This document shows positions 23,710 through 32,412 of a stretch of 37,868 nucleotides of DNA, in pieces. Position 1 is the first letter of the stretch; each line of letters opens with the position of its first letter. Origin of the DNA: Desulfovibrio sp. DV. Lineage in GTDB: Bacteria; Desulfobacterota; Desulfovibrionia; Desulfovibrionales; Desulfovibrionaceae. The DNA is taken from the NCBI RefSeq assembly GCF_001936595.1, contig NZ_MLBG01000033.1, positions 1 through 37,868 of the forward strand. The letters are read 5' to 3'. Under the pieces are notes generated by a model. The model saw only the letters and a list, made by a program, of their open reading frames with translations, did not search any database and was not told the origin of the DNA. The position numbers were made by a program, and so were the translations under genes.

Positions 23710-23738
23710 GGCCTGGAGCGGTTGCTCCAGGCCCTTTC
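23710..23738 (+). terminator. Terminator after the hypothetical gene
   Basis: GGCCTGGAGC and GCTCCAGGCC form a perfect 10-bp stem over GGTT, followed by CTTTC. The T-tract is short. Confidence 0.75.
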
Positions 23739-23810
23739 GCCGTTGCTCCCCCGTGGTGGCGGATGCCGGCAAGACAAGCGCCAGCGTGCGTTGCCGGACG
23801 CGCTCACAAT

Positions 23811-23860
23811 AAAACATGCCGTGGCCTCCTGTCGCCTGGGACGGGAGGCCACGGCATGTT
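23811..23860 (-). terminator. Terminator of the pentose phosphate operon
   Basis: On the minus strand, ACATGCCGTGGCCTCC and GGAGGCCACGGCATGT form a long perfect stem, followed by TTTTATTG. It lies about 25 bases after pgl and closes the long minus-strand run. Confidence 0.92.
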
Positions 23861-23885
23861 GGGGGGGCGAGGGTTTTGGGGCCGA

Positions 23886-24605
23886 TCAGCCCGTGGCCAC
23901 CAGCCAGGTCAGGTCCCCGGCCGGGCGCACCAGAGAGGCCGGCACGGCCGGATCGGGCACATCGGCCAGGGCCTTCTCCAGGGCCGCCTCCTTGCCCCTG
24001 GCCGAGGCCAGAAAGAGCACCTGGCGGGCGGCGTTTAGAAGCGGCAGGGTGAAGGTCAGGCGCGGCACGGCCGGCTTGGCCGTTACCGGCGGCGGCACGG
24101 CCGCCACCAGCCGGGTCGTTTCGCCAAGGGCCGGGCTGCCCGGAAAAAGCGAGGCCGTGTGCCCGTCCGGGCCCATGCCAAGCAGGATCAGGTCAAAGCG
24201 CGGCACAGCCCCGAGCGGCTCGGCAAAAGTGGCTCGCATCTCGGCCTCGTAGGCGGCGGCAGCCAGATCGGGCGGCACGATGTCCACGGGCATGGGGTGG
24301 ATGTTGCCGGCCGGCACGGCCGCCTTGGCAAAAAGCGCTGCCGTGACCACGCCGAAGGTGTTTTCCGGGTCCGTCACCGGGACCAGCCGTTCGTCGCCGA
24401 AAAAAAACAGGACGTGCTCAAACGGGATGCCAAGGCCCTGCCCGGCCATGGCGGCATAGAGCGGCAGGGGGGTGGACCCGCCGCAAAGGGCCATGGTGAA
24501 CCGGCCCCGGGCGGCATGGGCCGCCCGGGCCAGGGCCGTTATCTGACCCAGGGCGGCCCCGGCCAGACTGGCGGCGTCGGGAAAACGACGCACCAGGGCG
24601 GTCAT
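23886..24605 (-). CDS. pgl: 6-phosphogluconolactonase
   Basis: It hydrolyses 6-phosphogluconolactone, the second step of the oxidative pentose phosphate pathway. The 239-residue protein is of the DevB/NagB-like type. Signatures are ALCGGSTPLPLYAAM (about 37-52), FFFGDERLVPVTDPENTFG (about 65-85) and LLGMGPDGHTASLFPG (about 140-155). The start at 24605 (MTALVRRFPDA) overlaps the zwf stop by four bases (ATGA on the minus strand), so it is translationally coupled to zwf. It is the last gene of the run before the terminator. Confidence 0.95.
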   Translation of the reverse strand: MTALVRRFPDAASLAGAALGQITALARAAHAARGRFTMALCGGSTPLPLYAAMAGQGLGIPFEHVLFFFGDERLVPVTDPENTFGVVTAALFAKAAVPAGNIHPMPVDIVPPDLAAAAYEAEMRATFAEPLGAVPRFDLILLGMGPDGHTASLFPGSPALGETTRLVAAVPPPVTAKPAVPRLTFTLPLLNAARQVLFLASARGKEAALEKALADVPDPAVPASLVRPAGDLTWLVATG

Positions 24606-26143
24606 GACGTCAGACCATGGGCGGTGAGAAACTTCCCGGCCTCCTGCGGTCCCCAGGTGCCGGACTTGTAGAGAAACAGGCGATCGGTGGCCGGGTTGTC
24701 CAGCAGCGGGGTGAGGAAGCGCCAGCACAGTTCCACCCCGTCCTGCCGCCAGAAGAGCGTCTGGTCGCCGAGCATGCAATCGAGGAGCACCTTGGCGTAG
24801 GCGGTCAGCGCCGCGCCCTGGTAGCCCTGGTAATAGTTGAAGTTCATGGTCACCGAGCGCAGGCACATCGGCCCCGGGGCCTTGGCCTGGAAGGTCAGGC
24901 TGACCTGTTCGTCGGGCTGGATGCGAAGGATGAGCCGGTTGGCCTGGATGTGGTCGCCAAAAAGCTCCCGGAACATGGAATAGGGCACGGGCTTGAACTG
25001 CACGGTGATTTCCGTGCGTTTTTCGGCTAGCCGTTTGCCCGAGATCAGGTAAAACGGCACGCCCTGCCAGCGCCAGTTGTCCAGGTGGACCCGCATGGCG
25101 GCAAAGGTCGGGGTGGTGGAGTCGCCGGGCACGCCGGCCTCGTCGAGATAGGCCGGGGCCCGGGTGCCGCCGCACAGGCCCGAGGCATACTGGCCAAGAA
25201 CGCAGTTTTCCGCCACATCCTTGGGGCTAAAGGGCCGCAGCGCCCGGAAGACCTTGGTTTTTTCGTCGCGCACCAGATCGGCCTCGAAAAGCGACGGCGG
25301 CTCGATGGCGCAAAGGGACAGGAGCTGCATCATGTGGTTTTGGAACATGTCGCGCAACACGCCAAAATGGTCGTAGTAGGAGGCCCGGTGTTCGACGCCG
25401 ATGGATTCGGCGGCCAGTATGCTCACGTAATTGACGTAGCGCCGGTTCCACAGCGGCTCGAAGATGGCGTTGGCAAAACGCAGCATGAGGATGTTTTGCA
25501 CCGTCTCCTTGGCCAGATAATGGTCGATGCGAAAAATCTGGTGTTCGGAGAAGCGGGTGTGCAGGGCCGATTCCAGCACTTGGGCCGTTTGCAGGTCGCG
25601 GCCGAAGGGCTTTTCGATGACCAGCCGGGCGTAGCCGTTCGTTTCCTCGGCCAGTCCGGCGTTGGCCAGATTGATGGCGATGGTCTCATAGGCCGTGGGC
25701 GGCACGGCCAGGTAGAACATGCGGTTGCCGCCAAGGGATTTGGCGGCGGCCAGCTGATCGAGATAGGTGGACAGGGCCGTAAACGAGGCCGGGTCGTCGT
25801 AGTGGACCTGAAGGTAGCTCAGGCGCGGGGCCAGGGTCTCCCACAATCCGGGGGCCAGGGAGCCGAATTCGACGGCGGCCTGGCGCATCCGTTCCCGGAA
25901 GGAATCGTCGTTTAGGTCCGTGCGGCTGGCCCCGACCACGGCAAAGTTGTCGGGCAGGTGGCCGCCGGCGCACAGGGCAACCAGGGCCGGGACGAGCATC
26001 CTGGCGGTCAGGTCGCCGGTGGCCCCGAAGATGACCAGGATAAACGGGTCGCCCACCTGCTCGAAGCGGCAGGCCGCTTCGGCCGTGGCCGTGGTGCGCC
26101 CCAGGACCACTTCGGCCTGGGCCGGGTCCATGGCATCAATCAT
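24602..26143 (-). CDS. zwf: Glucose-6-phosphate 1-dehydrogenase
   Basis: It oxidises glucose-6-phosphate to 6-phosphogluconolactone with reduction of NAD(P). The 513 residues are normal for the family. The N-terminal Rossmann motif reads VIFGATGDLTARML (about 35-48). The active-site signature RIDHYLAKETVQN lies near residue 205, with Ala where Gly is usual. The C-terminal half has GVPFYLISGKRLAEKRTEI and QPDEQVSLTFQAK. The first 20 residues or so precede the conserved start of the domain. The chosen start at 26143 follows GGAAGGA and overlaps the end of gnd by eight bases. Coupled with gnd and pgl, it gives the complete oxidative branch. Confidence 0.97.
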   Translation of the reverse strand: MIDAMDPAQAEVVLGRTTATAEAACRFEQVGDPFILVIFGATGDLTARMLVPALVALCAGGHLPDNFAVVGASRTDLNDDSFRERMRQAAVEFGSLAPGLWETLAPRLSYLQVHYDDPASFTALSTYLDQLAAAKSLGGNRMFYLAVPPTAYETIAINLANAGLAEETNGYARLVIEKPFGRDLQTAQVLESALHTRFSEHQIFRIDHYLAKETVQNILMLRFANAIFEPLWNRRYVNYVSILAAESIGVEHRASYYDHFGVLRDMFQNHMMQLLSLCAIEPPSLFEADLVRDEKTKVFRALRPFSPKDVAENCVLGQYASGLCGGTRAPAYLDEAGVPGDSTTPTFAAMRVHLDNWRWQGVPFYLISGKRLAEKRTEITVQFKPVPYSMFRELFGDHIQANRLILRIQPDEQVSLTFQAKAPGPMCLRSVTMNFNYYQGYQGAALTAYAKVLLDCMLGDQTLFWRQDGVELCWRFLTPLLDNPATDRLFLYKSGTWGPQEAGKFLTAHGLTS

Positions 26144-27059
26144 GGCCGTCCTTCCTTTTGACGGCATGGCCGCCGAACTGGTTGCGCAGGGCCGCCAGCA
26201 CCCGGTCCTGGAAGGCGTTGGGCTGGCGGGAGCGGAAGCGTTCAAAGAGCGAGGCCGTGATCACCGGAGCGGACACGGCGTTTTCAATCGCCTGGACCAC
26301 GGTCCAGCGGCCCTCGCCGGAATCGTCCACATAGGCTTCAAGCGACTCCAGCCTGGGGTCTTCGGTAAAGGCCCGCTGGGCCAGTTCCAGAAGCCAGGAG
26401 CGCACCACCGACCCATGGTTCCACAGGTCGCAGATGGCCGTGAAATCGAGGCCCGCGCCGAACTGGGAGGCGGCCATGATCTCAAAGCCCTCGGCATAGG
26501 CCTGCATCATGCCGTATTCGATGCCGTTGTGGACCATCTTCACGTAGTGGCCCGAACCCACCGGGCCGGTGTGCAGGTTGCCGCCGGGACCGGTCAGGAC
26601 CTCCATGGCCGGTTTAAGCGCGGCAGCCACGTCGGGTTCGGCCCCGTACATGATGCAGTAGCCCTCGGCCAGGCCCCAGATGCCGCCGCTGACCCCGGCG
26701 TCGCAGTAGCGAAGGCCGAGCTTGCCGGCGGCCTCGTGGCGACGCAGGTCGTCGCGGAAAAAGGTGTTGCCGCCGTCCACGATGATGTCACCGGCAGACA
26801 GAAGCGGCATGAGCTCGTCGATGTGCTCGTCCGTGGCCGCGCCGGCCGGCAGCATCAGCCAGACAATGCGCGGCGCGGGCAGCGCGGCCACCAGCTCGGC
26901 CATGGATGCGGCGGCACTGGCTTTGGCCCCTTCCTCGGCGGCAAAGTCCGTGGCTTTTTTAACGGTGCGGTTATACGCCGTCACCTCGATGCCGCCCCGG
27001 ACCAGACGTTTGGCCATGTTAAGGCCCATGCGGCCAAGGCCGACCATACCGATTTTCAT
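26136..27059 (-). CDS. gnd: 6-phosphogluconate dehydrogenase, short (NAD-type) form
   Basis: It oxidatively decarboxylates 6-phosphogluconate to ribulose-5-phosphate. The N-terminal Rossmann motif is GMVGLGRMGLNMAKRL. The substrate and catalytic segment is GSGHYVKMVHNGIEYGMMQ (about residues 170-190), where the Lys and the His-Asn are the expected active-site residues. At 307 residues it is the short GntZ/YqeC-type enzyme rather than the 470-residue dimer; short forms usually prefer NAD. The Rossmann acidic/basic determinant reads VTAYNRTVKKA, where Asn-Arg follows the second strand and may allow NADP, so cofactor choice is uncertain. It overlaps its upstream neighbour by four bases. Confidence 0.95.
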   Translation of the reverse strand: MKIGMVGLGRMGLNMAKRLVRGGIEVTAYNRTVKKATDFAAEEGAKASAAASMAELVAALPAPRIVWLMLPAGAATDEHIDELMPLLSAGDIIVDGGNTFFRDDLRRHEAAGKLGLRYCDAGVSGGIWGLAEGYCIMYGAEPDVAAALKPAMEVLTGPGGNLHTGPVGSGHYVKMVHNGIEYGMMQAYAEGFEIMAASQFGAGLDFTAICDLWNHGSVVRSWLLELAQRAFTEDPRLESLEAYVDDSGEGRWTVVQAIENAVSAPVITASLFERFRSRQPNAFQDRVLAALRNQFGGHAVKRKDGHD

Positions 27060-27787
27060 GGGGTGTCTCCTTTCGAGTTTGGCCCGGACAGGTTTTTTGG
27101 GGCCTGTCGGGCGCGGTAGAAGGCGACGGCGTGCCTGGCCGCCAGGGGAAACAGGCCAAGCAGGGCAAAGGAAACGAGCAGGCCGGGGGAGAGGATGCCG
27201 GCCAGGGAATCGATGCGCCCGAGCTGGGTGCCGGCGTTGACGTAAACCGCCGTGCCCGGGAGCATTCCGATCTGGGAGACGAGGTAAAAGGTGGACAGGG
27301 GCACGGCGGTCAGGCCCATGGCGGCGTTGACCACGAAGAAGGGGAAAAGCGGTATGAGGCGCAGGGTGAAGAGGTAAAAGGCCCCTTCCCGGCGGATGCC
27401 CTCGTCGATGGCGGTCAGCTTCGGTCCCATGCGCCGGGCCATGGCCTGGCGAAAGAGCGTGCGCGACAGGGCACACGCCAGGGTCGCGCCGATGGTGCTG
27501 GCAAAGGAGACGATGACGAGGGTGGTCCAGAAGCCGAAGATGGCCCCGCCACCAAGGGTCAGCACGGTTGCGCCGGGCAGGCTCAGGGCGGCCACCAGCA
27601 CGTAGAGCAGGAAATACCCGGCCGCAAACCGCAGCGGCGAGGCGGCCTGGGCCGTGGCCAGGGCCTCCCGGGACTCTTTGAGAAAGGACAAGGTCAGGGA
27701 ATTGTGCAGTCCCAGACCGAAGAATCCGGCGATCAAGGCGGCCACCAGGGCCAGAAGCAGCATCTTGCGCACAAAGCCGGAGGTCAT
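27056..27787 (-). CDS. TVP38/TMEM64 family (DedA/VTT-domain) membrane protein
   Basis: A 243-residue integral membrane protein with about six hydrophobic segments, starting MTSGFVRKMLLLALVAALIA. The VTT (SNARE-associated) core is recognisable in LSLPGATVLTLGGGAIFGFW (about 66-86), RLIPLFPFFVVNAAMGL and FYLVSQIGMLPGTAVYV. Relatives of this fold act as lipid scramblases or transporters in some systems; the role here is unknown. An AAGGAG site precedes the start. Its stop overlaps the gnd start by four bases and it begins 9 bases after the photolyase stop, so it is firmly in the operon. The final 20 residues are polar. Confidence 0.92.
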   Translation of the reverse strand: MTSGFVRKMLLLALVAALIAGFFGLGLHNSLTLSFLKESREALATAQAASPLRFAAGYFLLYVLVAALSLPGATVLTLGGGAIFGFWTTLVIVSFASTIGATLACALSRTLFRQAMARRMGPKLTAIDEGIRREGAFYLFTLRLIPLFPFFVVNAAMGLTAVPLSTFYLVSQIGMLPGTAVYVNAGTQLGRIDSLAGILSPGLLVSFALLGLFPLAARHAVAFYRARQAPKNLSGPNSKGDTP

Positions 27788-27796
27788 GGCGGCTCC

Positions 27797-29155
27797 TTAG
27801 CGGTACCGGGCGACATAGGCGTCCACGTCGAATTTGCGCCGACAGCCTCGTTCGTTCATGTAGCGCACCTGTCCGTAGACGGCCCGGTTGGCCCAGGGCC
27901 GGTCGTGCAGGCCGCCGACGGACCACAGGACGCCGACCACGCCGTTGGGGTCCCGGCCGTCCAGGGCGTAGCGGTCATTAAGCGTCAGGGCGATGGCGAT
28001 GGCTGCCTGGGGCGAGGCCGACCATTCCAGGATCTTTTTGGCCCAGTACATGCGCATGTAGCCGTGGATGCGCCCGGTGCGGACAAGCTGGCCCTGGGCC
28101 GCGTTCCACAGGGCGCTGTGGGTGGCCCCGGCCTCGAAGGCGGCCGGCTCGTAGACATACGGCCGGGCGTCGCCGGCGTGGGCGGCCAGGGTCTTTTGCG
28201 CCCAGTCGGGCAGGGCGGAAAACTGGTCGTAGTCCGGGGTGTAGTGGCAGTAATTGTCGGACAGTTCCCGACGGATGATCAGTTCTTCCAGATAGGCGTC
28301 GGCATCGGCCGGGGCGCGGTCCTTGGCGGCCAGGATGTCCAGGGCGGCGCGCTGGGGGGAGAGCTGGCCGAAGTGGAAATAGGGCGACAGGCCCGAGACG
28401 GCCCCGGCATTGGGATCGTTTCGCCGGGTGGCATAGCCGGGCAGGCGGTTGGCTATGAAATCGGCCAGGGCCGCCCGGGCTGCAGCCGGACCGGGGCAAA
28501 GGCCCGCGACCGGGGGCACCGGGGGCACAGCCGGGTCGGCCGTCACGCTGCCGGCCACGGCAGCCCAGTCCACCGGATCGCAGCCGTCCAGGTTGGCGGC
28601 GGCAAAATGGGGCAGCTCGGGGAAGGGTTCGAGAAATTCAGCCAGCCGGTGGTGGATTTTCGGGCGAAGCGTGGCCGCGGCATAGTCCCGGCGCGACGAG
28701 GCGAGGAGGCAGGGCACGACGTTGTGGCCGTCCACCTCGACAAGCGCCCCGGCAAAGGCGGCGGCAACCGCCCCCTGCCAGTGCCGTTTGATCCGCATGG
28801 GATCGAAATCGGTGACGCATGTCCCGGCCCCGGTCTGGTGCAGAAAGGCCGGCACCGTGGCCGCCGGATCGCCCGGGAGCAGAAAAAACGGGATGTTTCG
28901 CGCCCGCAGCGCCGCCTCGGTTTCGGCCAGGCCGCGCAGCATGAAATCGTAGTGGCGCGCGGTGGCTCCGGGATAGGTCGGGGCCAGGGCGAACAGGACC
29001 CCCAGGGGGGCCTTGTCCTGCCCGGCCAGGGCGGCGGCGTGGAGCAGGCCCCAGTTGTCCGCGGCCCGCTGTTCCCGGGTCATCCAATAGACGACCGGCC
29101 CCTGGCGCGGGGCATTTTGAGACAGGGACCGGACGCGGGCGGGATGGACCAGCAT
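27797..29155 (-). CDS. phrB: Class II CPD photolyase (deoxyribodipyrimidine photo-lyase)
   Basis: Light-driven repair enzyme that splits cyclobutane pyrimidine dimers using FADH-. The 452-residue protein fits class II. The N-terminal DNA photolyase domain begins VVYWMTREQRAADNWGLLHA (about 22-41). The C-terminal FAD domain has SGLSPYFHFGQLSPQRA (about 250-266), the class II signature LIIRRELSDNYCHY and, near the end, GVLWSVGGLHDRPW and RYMNERGCRRKFDVDAY. Conserved aromatic residues for electron transfer seem present. It is encoded between mazG and the TVP38 gene on the same strand. A photolyase in an anaerobe suggests surface or light exposure. Confidence 0.94.
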   Translation of the reverse strand: MLVHPARVRSLSQNAPRQGPVVYWMTREQRAADNWGLLHAAALAGQDKAPLGVLFALAPTYPGATARHYDFMLRGLAETEAALRARNIPFFLLPGDPAATVPAFLHQTGAGTCVTDFDPMRIKRHWQGAVAAAFAGALVEVDGHNVVPCLLASSRRDYAAATLRPKIHHRLAEFLEPFPELPHFAAANLDGCDPVDWAAVAGSVTADPAVPPVPPVAGLCPGPAAARAALADFIANRLPGYATRRNDPNAGAVSGLSPYFHFGQLSPQRAALDILAAKDRAPADADAYLEELIIRRELSDNYCHYTPDYDQFSALPDWAQKTLAAHAGDARPYVYEPAAFEAGATHSALWNAAQGQLVRTGRIHGYMRMYWAKKILEWSASPQAAIAIALTLNDRYALDGRDPNGVVGVLWSVGGLHDRPWANRAVYGQVRYMNERGCRRKFDVDAYVARYR

Positions 29156-29191
29156 CCTCTTCTTGTAGGCGGTCAGGCTGGCGGATGCAAG

Positions 29192-29989
29192 CTACGAAGC
29201 GGCCTTGATTTCGTCCCACAAGGCGTTTTTGGCGGCCATGTCCAGGTCGTCGAGCTTCACGCCCCGGGCCTCGGCCAGCTTTTCCATGGCCTTGTAGCGG
29301 CGGAGGAACTTGTTGACCGCGCCATCCAGGCAGGCATTGGCCTTGAGCCCCAGGCGGCGGCCGTATTCGGTCAGGGAGAAGAGATAATCGCCGAATTCCT
29401 CGGCCATGGTCGCTTCGTCGCCGGCGGCCACCGCCGCCTCGAACTCGGCCCGCTCCACAGCCAGATGCCCGGCCATGTCCGCGTCGGTCTCCCAGGTGAA
29501 CCCGGCCCGGGCCGCCTTGGAATGGACGCGGTAGGCCTTCAAAAGCGGCGGCAGGCCCTTGGGCAGGCTGGCGAACAGGCCGGTCTTGGCCGGTTTTTCC
29601 GTGCGCTTGATGCGCTCCCAGTTGCGCAGCAGCTCCTCGCGGTCCTTTATCGTGCAGTCGGAAAAGACATGGGGATGGCGGCGGACCATCTTGGCCGCAG
29701 CCGTGTCAAAGGCCTCGGCCAGGGTGAAATCGCCCCGGGCCTGGGAAAGGGTGGCCACAAAAAGGAGCAAAAACAGCACGTCGCCGAGTTCCTCGGCCGT
29801 GCCCGGGATGTCGCCCGAGCGGATGCTGTCCACCAGCTCGAAGGATTCCTCGATGATGTAGTCGCAAAGGGTCTCCGGGGTCTGCACCTTGTCCCAGGGG
29901 CAGCCCTCGGGGCCGAGCAGGGCGTCCAGAACGTCTTGCAGGCTGGCCAGGGCGGCGGCAGTTGACGGGGCTGTGTCGGTATCGCTCAT
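29192..29989 (-). CDS. mazG: Nucleoside triphosphate pyrophosphohydrolase MazG
   Basis: It hydrolyses nucleoside triphosphates to monophosphates and pyrophosphate, cleaning the nucleotide pool and modulating stress signals. The 265-residue protein has the duplicated MazG architecture. In the first repeat, GCPWDKVQTPETLCDYIIEE, ESFELVD and AEELGDVLFLLLF give the EExxE and ExxD metal-binding set (about residues 33-85). The second repeat carries AGDEATMAEEFGDYLFSLTEY (about 190-215), which retains the ExxD-like acidic residues. The start MSDTDTAPS overlaps the end of the cvpA-like gene by four bases, so translation is coupled. Confidence 0.95.
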   Translation of the reverse strand: MSDTDTAPSTAAALASLQDVLDALLGPEGCPWDKVQTPETLCDYIIEESFELVDSIRSGDIPGTAEELGDVLFLLLFVATLSQARGDFTLAEAFDTAAAKMVRRHPHVFSDCTIKDREELLRNWERIKRTEKPAKTGLFASLPKGLPPLLKAYRVHSKAARAGFTWETDADMAGHLAVERAEFEAAVAAGDEATMAEEFGDYLFSLTEYGRRLGLKANACLDGAVNKFLRRYKAMEKLAEARGVKLDDLDMAAKNALWDEIKAAS

Positions 29990-30975
29990 GATGGTTTGTC
30001 CGTATCGGCAGGGCGGGCCGGCTTGGCAGCCGGCGCGGTCGGGTGTTTGTCGGCCGCAGCCTTGGGGTCGGGCGCGGCTTTCGGGGCCTCGGATTTGGCG
30101 GGGTCGGCCTTTTTCTCCGGGGCGGCTTTGGCGTCCGACCCGGCCGGTTTGGCCGGTTCGGCTGCTTTTTTGGCCGGGTGTTCGGCCGTTTTGGCCTCGG
30201 CCGGCTTGGCCTCTGGCTTTTTGGCCGGTTCTGCGGCCTTGGCTTCGGGTTTGGCGGCCGGTTTCTTGTCCGGCTCTTTGGCCGGTTCGGCCGGCTTTTT
30301 GTCAGCGGGCTTGGCCGGCTCCGGGGCCGGATGCTTGTCCTCGGCCTTGGGAGCCTCGGCCGGCTTCTTGTCGGGATCGGCCGGTTTTTTGTCCAGGACG
30401 GCGGCGGCAGTGGCGGCTGCGGCGGCTGCGGCCTTTTTCTCCAGGGCCGCCTTGATGGGATCGGGCAGTTCCTTTTTCCCGAACCGGCGCAGTTTTTCGT
30501 TGATGTCCGGGGGGATGTAATTGACGAGCTTGCCGCTCACCTTGTCGAGCACCGGCACGAGCATGGACCCTTTGAGAAAATCCGGGTCCGGCATGGCCAG
30601 ACGCAGCAGGAAAAGCAGCACCGCCGTCAGGATCACGCCCTTGACCAGCCCGAAGCCGCCGCCGAAAAACCGGTCGGCCCACTGGGTCATGGTCACCTTG
30701 ACGATGCCGGAAATGGCCAGGGCCACGAACCACACGCCCATCAGCGCCACGGTGAAAATGAGCAGGTAGGCGGCGGTGCCGGCGTAGTTGCCGGAAATAT
30801 ATTCGGACAGGTTGGGGGCCAGCACTTTGTGGTAGGAGCCGGCCAGATAAAAGGCCGTGATGATGGCCGCCAGCGACCCGGCTTCCTTGACCAGCCCGCG
30901 CATATAGCCGCGCACGGCAAAGAAAAGCCAGATAATGGCCAGGGAGAGGTCGGCTATATTCAGTGTTGGCATCAT
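29986..30975 (-). CDS. cvpA: CvpA family membrane protein with long Lys/Pro/Ala/Glu tail
   Basis: The first 165 residues or so form a CvpA (colicin V production-type) domain with four hydrophobic segments, starting LNIADLSLAIIWLFFAVRGYMRGLVKE and including WADRFFGGGFGLVKGVILTA, the family hallmark. The role of CvpA proteins is only partly understood; envelope homeostasis is the usual link. The remaining 160 residues are low-complexity repeats of Lys, Pro, Ala, Glu and Asp (units like KKPAEPAK), an extension not typical of the family, whose members are usually near 160-190 residues. The tail may reach across the periplasm or be disordered in the cytoplasm. Two ATG codons in tandem (30975, 30972) make the exact start uncertain. 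It heads the long minus-strand run. Confidence 0.88.
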   Translation of the reverse strand: MMPTLNIADLSLAIIWLFFAVRGYMRGLVKEAGSLAAIITAFYLAGSYHKVLAPNLSEYISGNYAGTAAYLLIFTVALMGVWFVALAISGIVKVTMTQWADRFFGGGFGLVKGVILTAVLLFLLRLAMPDPDFLKGSMLVPVLDKVSGKLVNYIPPDINEKLRRFGKKELPDPIKAALEKKAAAAAAATAAAVLDKKPADPDKKPAEAPKAEDKHPAPEPAKPADKKPAEPAKEPDKKPAAKPEAKAAEPAKKPEAKPAEAKTAEHPAKKAAEPAKPAGSDAKAAPEKKADPAKSEAPKAAPDPKAAADKHPTAPAAKPARPADTDKPS

Positions 30976-31123
30976 GTGGTGGCTGCGCCCTGGTTACTGG
31001 GTGCGGTGCCAGGGGTAGCAGATGCCGCCGCAAAAACCAACCCGCCCGCAAGGGGCCGGCCCGCCCTTGTCCGGGGCCGGTGTTGCGGGTAGTGAGAAAA
31101 AAAATTCCGAAGGACGCAGCCGT
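30976..31123. promoter_or_regulatory. Divergent intergenic region
   Basis: About 148 bases separate the divergent cvpA-like and ClpX-like genes, so promoters for both should lie here. I see no convincing -35/-10 pair. The ClpX-like gene has an AAGGA ribosome site near 31109. Confidence 0.35.
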
Positions 31124-32245
31124 ATGGAACCAAAGATTCTCCCCACCGATATCCACAAGTTCCTGGCTGCCCGGGTCCTTGGCCAGGAAGAACTGCTGCG
31201 CCGCATCAGCGTGTCGCTTTACAAGCACATCCACGGGCTGCCGGCCCCGAACGTCCTGCTCATCGGCAACTCCGGCACCGGCAAGACCACGCTCATGCAG
31301 GCGGTGGCGGCCTTTTACGACGCCCACCCCGAGCTCGACCGCTTCCGGGTCATGCTCATCATAAACGCCAACACGCTGTCGCCCGAGGTCGAGGGCGAGG
31401 ACCGCACCACCCGCCTTTTCCGCAAGCTCGAAGCCCGGGCCAAGGTGGCTTTCGGCGCGGAACTGTCGGCTGCGGCCCTGCGGGAATACCTGGAAAATGC
31501 CACGGTGTGCGTGGACGAGGTGGACAAGATTTCCGGGCGCATCTCGGGCAAGCCCAATGTCGAGGGCATCACCACCCAGTATGCGCTGTTGACCATGCTC
31601 GAAGGCGAACAGTTCCTCTACCGGGCCACGGTCATGGAAGACGGCCGGCCGGTGGAGACGGACATCCCGCTCGATACCGGCAAGCTCCTTTTCATCTGCG
31701 GCGGGGCCTTTGAGGAACTCTACGACCAGGTCTACAACTGCATCGTCAACCGCCGCGACGACCGGCGGCTCAAGGAAGTCTCGGAAGTGGAGCGCCGCGC
31801 CGACGGCACGGTGTCGGTGCGGACCGTGGTGCGCTTTCGGCTGCGGGAATACCTGCGTCTGGCCGACATGTTCGCCTTTGGCATGATGCCGCAGTTTATT
31901 TCCCGCTTCGGAGCCATCACCATGCTCGAGGAACTGGGCAAGGACGAGCTGCGCCAGATCCTCATCGGTTCGGGGAACTCACCCCTTCGCCTGTGCCTGG
32001 AATACTTCCGCCACATGGGCATCCGCCTCCAGGTGACCGACGCAGCCCTGACCGCCATTGCCTGCGCCGCCGCCAAAAACAGCCGCATTGGCGCGCGCGC
32101 CCTGCGCGAGATATTTAACGGCCTGATCGCTCCCTACGAATTTGATCCCAATGCCTCGCCCAAGTTCGAGACCACGGACAAAGGGCCCACTTTGACCATC
32201 GACCAGGAAACCGTGGCCGAATACCTGGGACAGACGAACGTGTAG
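31124..32245 (+). CDS. ClpX-like AAA+ ATPase without zinc-binding domain
   Basis: A 373-residue AAA+ protein closest in pattern to ClpX. Walker A is GNSGTGKT (48-55). Walker B is VCVDEVDKISGR (about 128-138). LLTMLEGEQF, the arginine-finger region PQFISRFGAITMLEEL and sensor 2 GARALREIF follow ClpX order. It differs from ClpX in three ways. The N-terminal zinc-binding domain is absent. The pore loop GYVGED of ClpX reads EVEGED here. I find no IGF-type loop for binding ClpP. It probably still hydrolyses ATP but may not feed ClpP; a dedicated remodelling role is possible. No clpP or protease gene is adjacent. Confidence 0.85.
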   Translation: MEPKILPTDIHKFLAARVLGQEELLRRISVSLYKHIHGLPAPNVLLIGNSGTGKTTLMQAVAAFYDAHPELDRFRVMLIINANTLSPEVEGEDRTTRLFRKLEARAKVAFGAELSAAALREYLENATVCVDEVDKISGRISGKPNVEGITTQYALLTMLEGEQFLYRATVMEDGRPVETDIPLDTGKLLFICGGAFEELYDQVYNCIVNRRDDRRLKEVSEVERRADGTVSVRTVVRFRLREYLRLADMFAFGMMPQFISRFGAITMLEELGKDELRQILIGSGNSPLRLCLEYFRHMGIRLQVTDAALTAIACAAAKNSRIGARALREIFNGLIAPYEFDPNASPKFETTDKGPTLTIDQETVAEYLGQTNV

Positions 32246-32412
32246 CCCGGTCGGCCGGGGCGCGACTTCGGTAATGGGCCCGGGCATCCGGGCAACGGGC
32301 GTTTCGGGTCGGGGTGGGTCCCCGGGATGCTTATCCGGCGGGCGGGGTGGGTGGAGCGGTTGCGCTGGGGCCCGGAATTGTCCGGCCGCGGGCAGCGTGC
32401 CCGGAGCGGCGC

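Noticed and set aside
27131-29965. A 944-residue plus-strand open frame opposite photolyase, mazG and the TVP38 gene
   Set aside because: It crosses three well-supported genes on the other strand and is Gly/Gln-rich shadow sequence without domains.
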